NCBI GenBank assembly: GCA_900314165.1
Contig: OMUE01000137.1
Coordinates: forward strand, 1-6,406
DNA from: an uncultured Acidaminococcus sp.
GTDB lineage: Bacteria; Bacillota_C; Negativicutes; Acidaminococcales; Acidaminococcaceae
Reading direction: 5' to 3'
DNA: 6,406 nucleotides
Shown: piece by piece, positions 3,996 to 6,406 of the stretch
Layout: every line of letters starts with the position of its first letter
Position numbering within the stretch: position 1 is the stretch's first letter
Made by a program: the position numbers and the translations under genes
Notes under the pieces: generated by a model
Database searches by the model: none
Seen by the model: the letters and a program-made list of their open reading frames with translations, nothing else
What the model was told of the DNA's origin: nothing

Positions 3996-6406
3996 TTACT
4001 TTGCCATCAACTTTGCCACGGCAGCCTTCAGGTCTTCGATCTCCTTCTGCTGCTGGCTGATGACTTCATCCCGCTTGGCATCCTTGGCCTTCATATCTTC
4101 GATGGTGTTCACCAAAGCAGCCTTGCTCATGCCGGCGTACGGGCTGCTCTTACCGAATTTCAGGCTGACGCCCACGTTCACCATGTTTTCGCCATTGCCC
4201 ATACTGCCGCCTACGCTGAACATCGTCTTGTTGTCAGGACGGTAGAAGGCGCCGATAGCCATGGCGTTAGCATCCCGGTAGTTACCGAAGCCGGCTGCGA
4301 AGTCCCACTTGTCATCCGGATCAAAGTCCTGAGGATGCAGGGCTGCCAAAGCTGCCGCACCGGCACCGACTTTATTGATCTTGGAATCCAAGTTGTTAAT
4401 CTTCCGGCCCATGTTGTCCACGTTCTGGTTGATGTTGTTGATGGCTTCTGTGTTGTTAGTCACTCTCTGGTCCATGTTGGCGATGTTCGTGGTGTTCACC
4501 GCAATCTGGTCAGAGTTGGTCTTTACCTGCTTATCCAGGGCCAGGATGTTTTCGCCGGCCGTAGCCGTGGTCTTCGTTACAAAGCCATCGGAAGCCGTGC
4601 GGGTTTCCTTGTACACCGTGTCACCGGTGACAATGCCCGTATCGCCGGAAGCGACCTTGCCATCCGTCTTGACGCTGACCGTATACTTCGTAGAACCATC
4701 GGCCTGGGCATCTTCCTTCAGGGAAATATGATCCCCGGCAGCTACCGTGTTGCGGGTATCCGTGTCTACAGCACTCTTGAAGGCGGATAAGTCTACTTTG
4801 CCTTTAGCCTCGTTGCCGGCCGTATCCTTTATGCTCAGGGACAAAGTATTGCCATTGAGGCTCAAAGCATTATTTTGATCTTTAGCCAGGGTATCGTTGC
4901 GGACCGTGACAGAGCCGGCAGCCTGATCCTTATCATCTTTTAAAGTAATGGTCGTTTTTGTAGCGCCACTCTCTTCAGTCTCTGTGGTACCGTTCAGCGT
5001 ATATGTCGTGTTTGTATCCACCTTGGCATCAATGGCATCCTGAACCTGTTTCAGCTGAGCTACGTTGACCGCATCGGTATCATTTGTACCAGCTGCCACG
5101 CCTGTGATCTGGCGGGTCAGGGTATCCCCATTGCCTATTGCTACAGCAGCATTTGTAGCAACCCACGCACCACCAGTCTTAGTTGCTTTACCCGACGGAT
5201 CATAACCAACAGCGCCCTTATCCACAGAGGCAATGGAGCCTTCGCCGATAGCGATACCGCCTTCTACCGTGGCATTGGCTTTATTGCCAAGGATGATTGC
5301 CTTGGAAACGGTTGTAGCTAAGCCGTCATCGCCTTCACCTGAGCCGATGATGATATTATCATCTTTTTCAGTTACTTTGCGCTTATTGCCGAAGATAATA
5401 TTGTTTTTGCCAGAGGTTACAGTATTGTTAGCTCCGATGATGTAATCATTCTGAGCTGTTTTTGCGGTACCATCGACAGTATTATAGAAACCTTCGATAT
5501 AGTTCAGACGGGTAGAAGTACCTTCGTCATAGTCGCCTTGGGCACCTTTCAGTGTATTGCCTACGCCCATGACTTGGGACTGATAAGCGCCGTCTACAGT
5601 ATTTCCGCCGCCCATAGCCATGACCTGGCCGCCGCTTTCAGGAACGGCCTTCTTCAACGTATTATACATTTCCTGTGGAGTACCATATTCAATATCTGGG
5701 AATACAACTCCACGATATGAATTTGTAACGGTGTTCCCTGCGCCCATGATGATGGCTGCGTTGGCATTCTGCGTCATATTAGCCTGACCTACGACGCTGT
5801 TTGCTACACCGTCCATCGGGCTATTGCTGTCAGTCAAGACAGCATTGAATGTACCATAAGTAACCGCGGTTGCACCTTTAAAGCCATTCTGTGTTTTCGG
5901 ATTCTGGAGATCCCCGATAATAGAGTAGGAGCCCGTTACCGTAGAGGCATAGCCCGTAGCAATAGCGTTCTGTCCAGCTGCTAAGCTGCCCGGAGCCACA
6001 GCACCATCATTGTCATAGTTGTAGTTCAGATTGCCAAATGGTAATGCTTTGCTGACGCTATAATAATGGGTCTTTGCACCATCTGCTGCTTTCTTCAATT
6101 GTGCTACGTTGACGGCATCCGTGGCTTCCTTACCGGCAGCTACGTTGGTAATTTGGCGCGTGATCTTCTTATCCTTATCACCAACGGATACAGCAGCTGC
6201 CTTGGATACCCAAGCTTCACCGGTTTCTGTTGTTTCTGTACCTGTAGTCGGATCATAGCCTTTGACACCTTTGTCTACAGAAGCAATGAAGCCTTCGCCG
6301 ATAGCAACGCCGCCATCTTTTTCAACTTTTGCGTTATGGCCAATCTGTACAACCCCTGCTTTGTCGATGGACTGTGCATCATCAGCAGAACCGATTACAA
6401 TATTAT
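3996..6406 (-). CDS. YadA-like trimeric autotransporter adhesin (TAA2), 5' end missing
   Basis: The reading frame is open to the window edge: 102 codons upstream of the TTG at 6096-6098 are in frame, without stops, and encode recognisable adhesin sequence. That TTG is therefore an internal Leu codon in VAQLKK. At least 802 codons are present. In partial numbering, residues 1-104 are head repeats plus a first neck (TRQITNVAAG, DAVNVAQLK). Residues ~130-395 are a second head (GSYSIIG, GVANSVVG, IIMGAGNTVTN, GGIAIGEGS). A second neck follows at 400-452. Residues ~453-640 are a Thr/Asp/Lys-rich connector with GDHISL, TKYTVSVKTDGKVASGDTG and TGDTVY segments, then a short stalk. The anchor ends VGVSLKFG at about 751, and a coiled-coil tail follows. 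The signal peptide and start lie outside. Head, neck and anchor are homologous to TAA1, so this is a tandem paralogue. The function is inferred to be adhesion or aggregation; the ligand is unknown. Confidence 0.95.
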   Translation of the reverse strand, partial: NIVIGSADDAQSIDKAGVVQIGHNAKVEKDGGVAIGEGFIASVDKGVKGYDPTTGTETTETGEAWVSKAAAVSVGDKDKKITRQITNVAAGKEATDAVNVAQLKKAADGAKTHYYSVSKALPFGNLNYNYDNDGAVAPGSLAAGQNAIATGYASTVTGSYSIIGDLQNPKTQNGFKGATAVTYGTFNAVLTDSNSPMDGVANSVVGQANMTQNANAAIIMGAGNTVTNSYRGVVFPDIEYGTPQEMYNTLKKAVPESGGQVMAMGGGNTVDGAYQSQVMGVGNTLKGAQGDYDEGTSTRLNYIEGFYNTVDGTAKTAQNDYIIGANNTVTSGKNNIIFGNKRKVTEKDDNIIIGSGEGDDGLATTVSKAIILGNKANATVEGGIAIGEGSIASVDKGAVGYDPSGKATKTGGAWVATNAAVAIGNGDTLTRQITGVAAGTNDTDAVNVAQLKQVQDAIDAKVDTNTTYTLNGTTETEESGATKTTITLKDDKDQAAGSVTVRNDTLAKDQNNALSLNGNTLSLSIKDTAGNEAKGKVDLSAFKSAVDTDTRNTVAAGDHISLKEDAQADGSTKYTVSVKTDGKVASGDTGIVTGDTVYKETRTASDGFVTKTTATAGENILALDKQVKTNSDQIAVNTTNIANMDQRVTNNTEAINNINQNVDNMGRKINNLDSKINKVGAGAAALAALHPQDFDPDDKWDFAAGFGNYRDANAMAIGAFYRPDNKTMFSVGGSMGNGENMVNVGVSLKFGKSSPYAGMSKAALVNTIEDMKAKDAKRDEVISQQQKEIEDLKAAVAKLMAK
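3999..4154 (-). other. Coiled-coil C-terminal extension beyond the TAA2 barrel
   Basis: These are the 52 residues after the last barrel strand, ending AAVAKLMAK. Counting from the first residue of the tail, hydrophobic heptad positions include L14, I18, M21, I32, I39, L42, V46 and L49, with Gln at the 35 core position. The sequence differs from the TAA1 tail while keeping the length and heptad pattern, which suggests the structure is selected rather than the exact residues. Confidence 0.72.
4119..4472 (-). repeat. Stalk/anchor paralogous repeat, copy in TAA2
   Basis: This is the partner of 1457-1810, with about 90% protein identity over 118 residues. It covers the DQRVTNNT stalk, the NNLDSKINKVGAGAAAL linker helix and the barrel strands through VGVSLKFG. 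Conservation stops abruptly after GMSKA, where the coiled-coil tails diverge. Confidence 0.85.
5049..5207 (-). repeat. Neck module, second copy in TAA2
   Basis: Order of motifs: GYDP, W, NAAVAIGNGD, TRQITGVAAG, TDAVNVAQLK. It closes the second head and leads into the connector (VQDAIDAKVDTNTTYTLNG). It is closer to the TAA1 copy in TRQITGVAAG than the upstream TAA2 copy, which reads TRQITNVAAG. Confidence 0.85.
6093..6260 (-). repeat. Neck module, first copy in TAA2
   Basis: Order of motifs: GYDPTTG, W, AAAVSVGDKDKK, TRQITNVAAG, TDAVNVAQLKK. It lies upstream of another full head domain, so this adhesin alternates head-neck-head-neck. It also shows that the gene continues 5' of position 6098. 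Confidence 0.85.

Noticed and set aside
1331..6406. Repetitive head coding DNA as a CRISPR array or minisatellite
   Set aside because: The periodicity is protein-level (14-15 residue head repeats), with variable codons and no constant direct repeat or unique spacers.

Overview
The window looks like chromosome from an outer-membrane-bearing Firmicute (Negativicutes), most likely the Acidaminococcaceae. Two things point there. It has two trimeric autotransporter adhesins, which need an outer membrane, next to a NiaR-type regulator typical of Firmicutes. It also has the start of an electron-transfer flavoprotein beta subunit whose first 28 residues closely resemble, from memory, the Acidaminococcus protein. 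The genus is inference.

All genes read on the minus strand, so transcription runs from high to low coordinates. From 6406 down to 3996 is the 3' part of a YadA-like trimeric autotransporter (TAA2); its 5' end lies beyond the window. A strong intrinsic terminator (3935-3970) ends it. A separate promoter (3892-3920) then drives a second, complete, paralogous autotransporter (TAA1, 1331-3784). Next come a 347-bp intergenic region (984-1330) with a GC-rich hairpin repeat array and the niaR leader, then niaR (444-983). The last 358-bp intergenic region (86-443) holds a second copy of the repeat, an 11-bp inverted repeat and a promoter with an internal palindrome. It leads into etfB, of which only the first 28 codons are present (1-85).

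The two adhesins share passenger architecture (YadA-type head repeats, DAVNVAQLK necks, short stalk). Over the last ~118 residues of stalk and membrane anchor they are about 90% identical. Both continue ~52 residues past the final barrel strand into a predicted coiled coil, whereas classical YadA anchors end at that strand. niaR and etfB are metabolic (NAD precursor control; flavin-based electron transfer) and have no evident functional link to the adhesins. I see no RNA genes, CRISPR array, transposase or defence system. The most notable material is the C-terminal extension, the paralogous 3' ends, the apparently altered metal site of NiaR, and the repeat family bracketing niaR.
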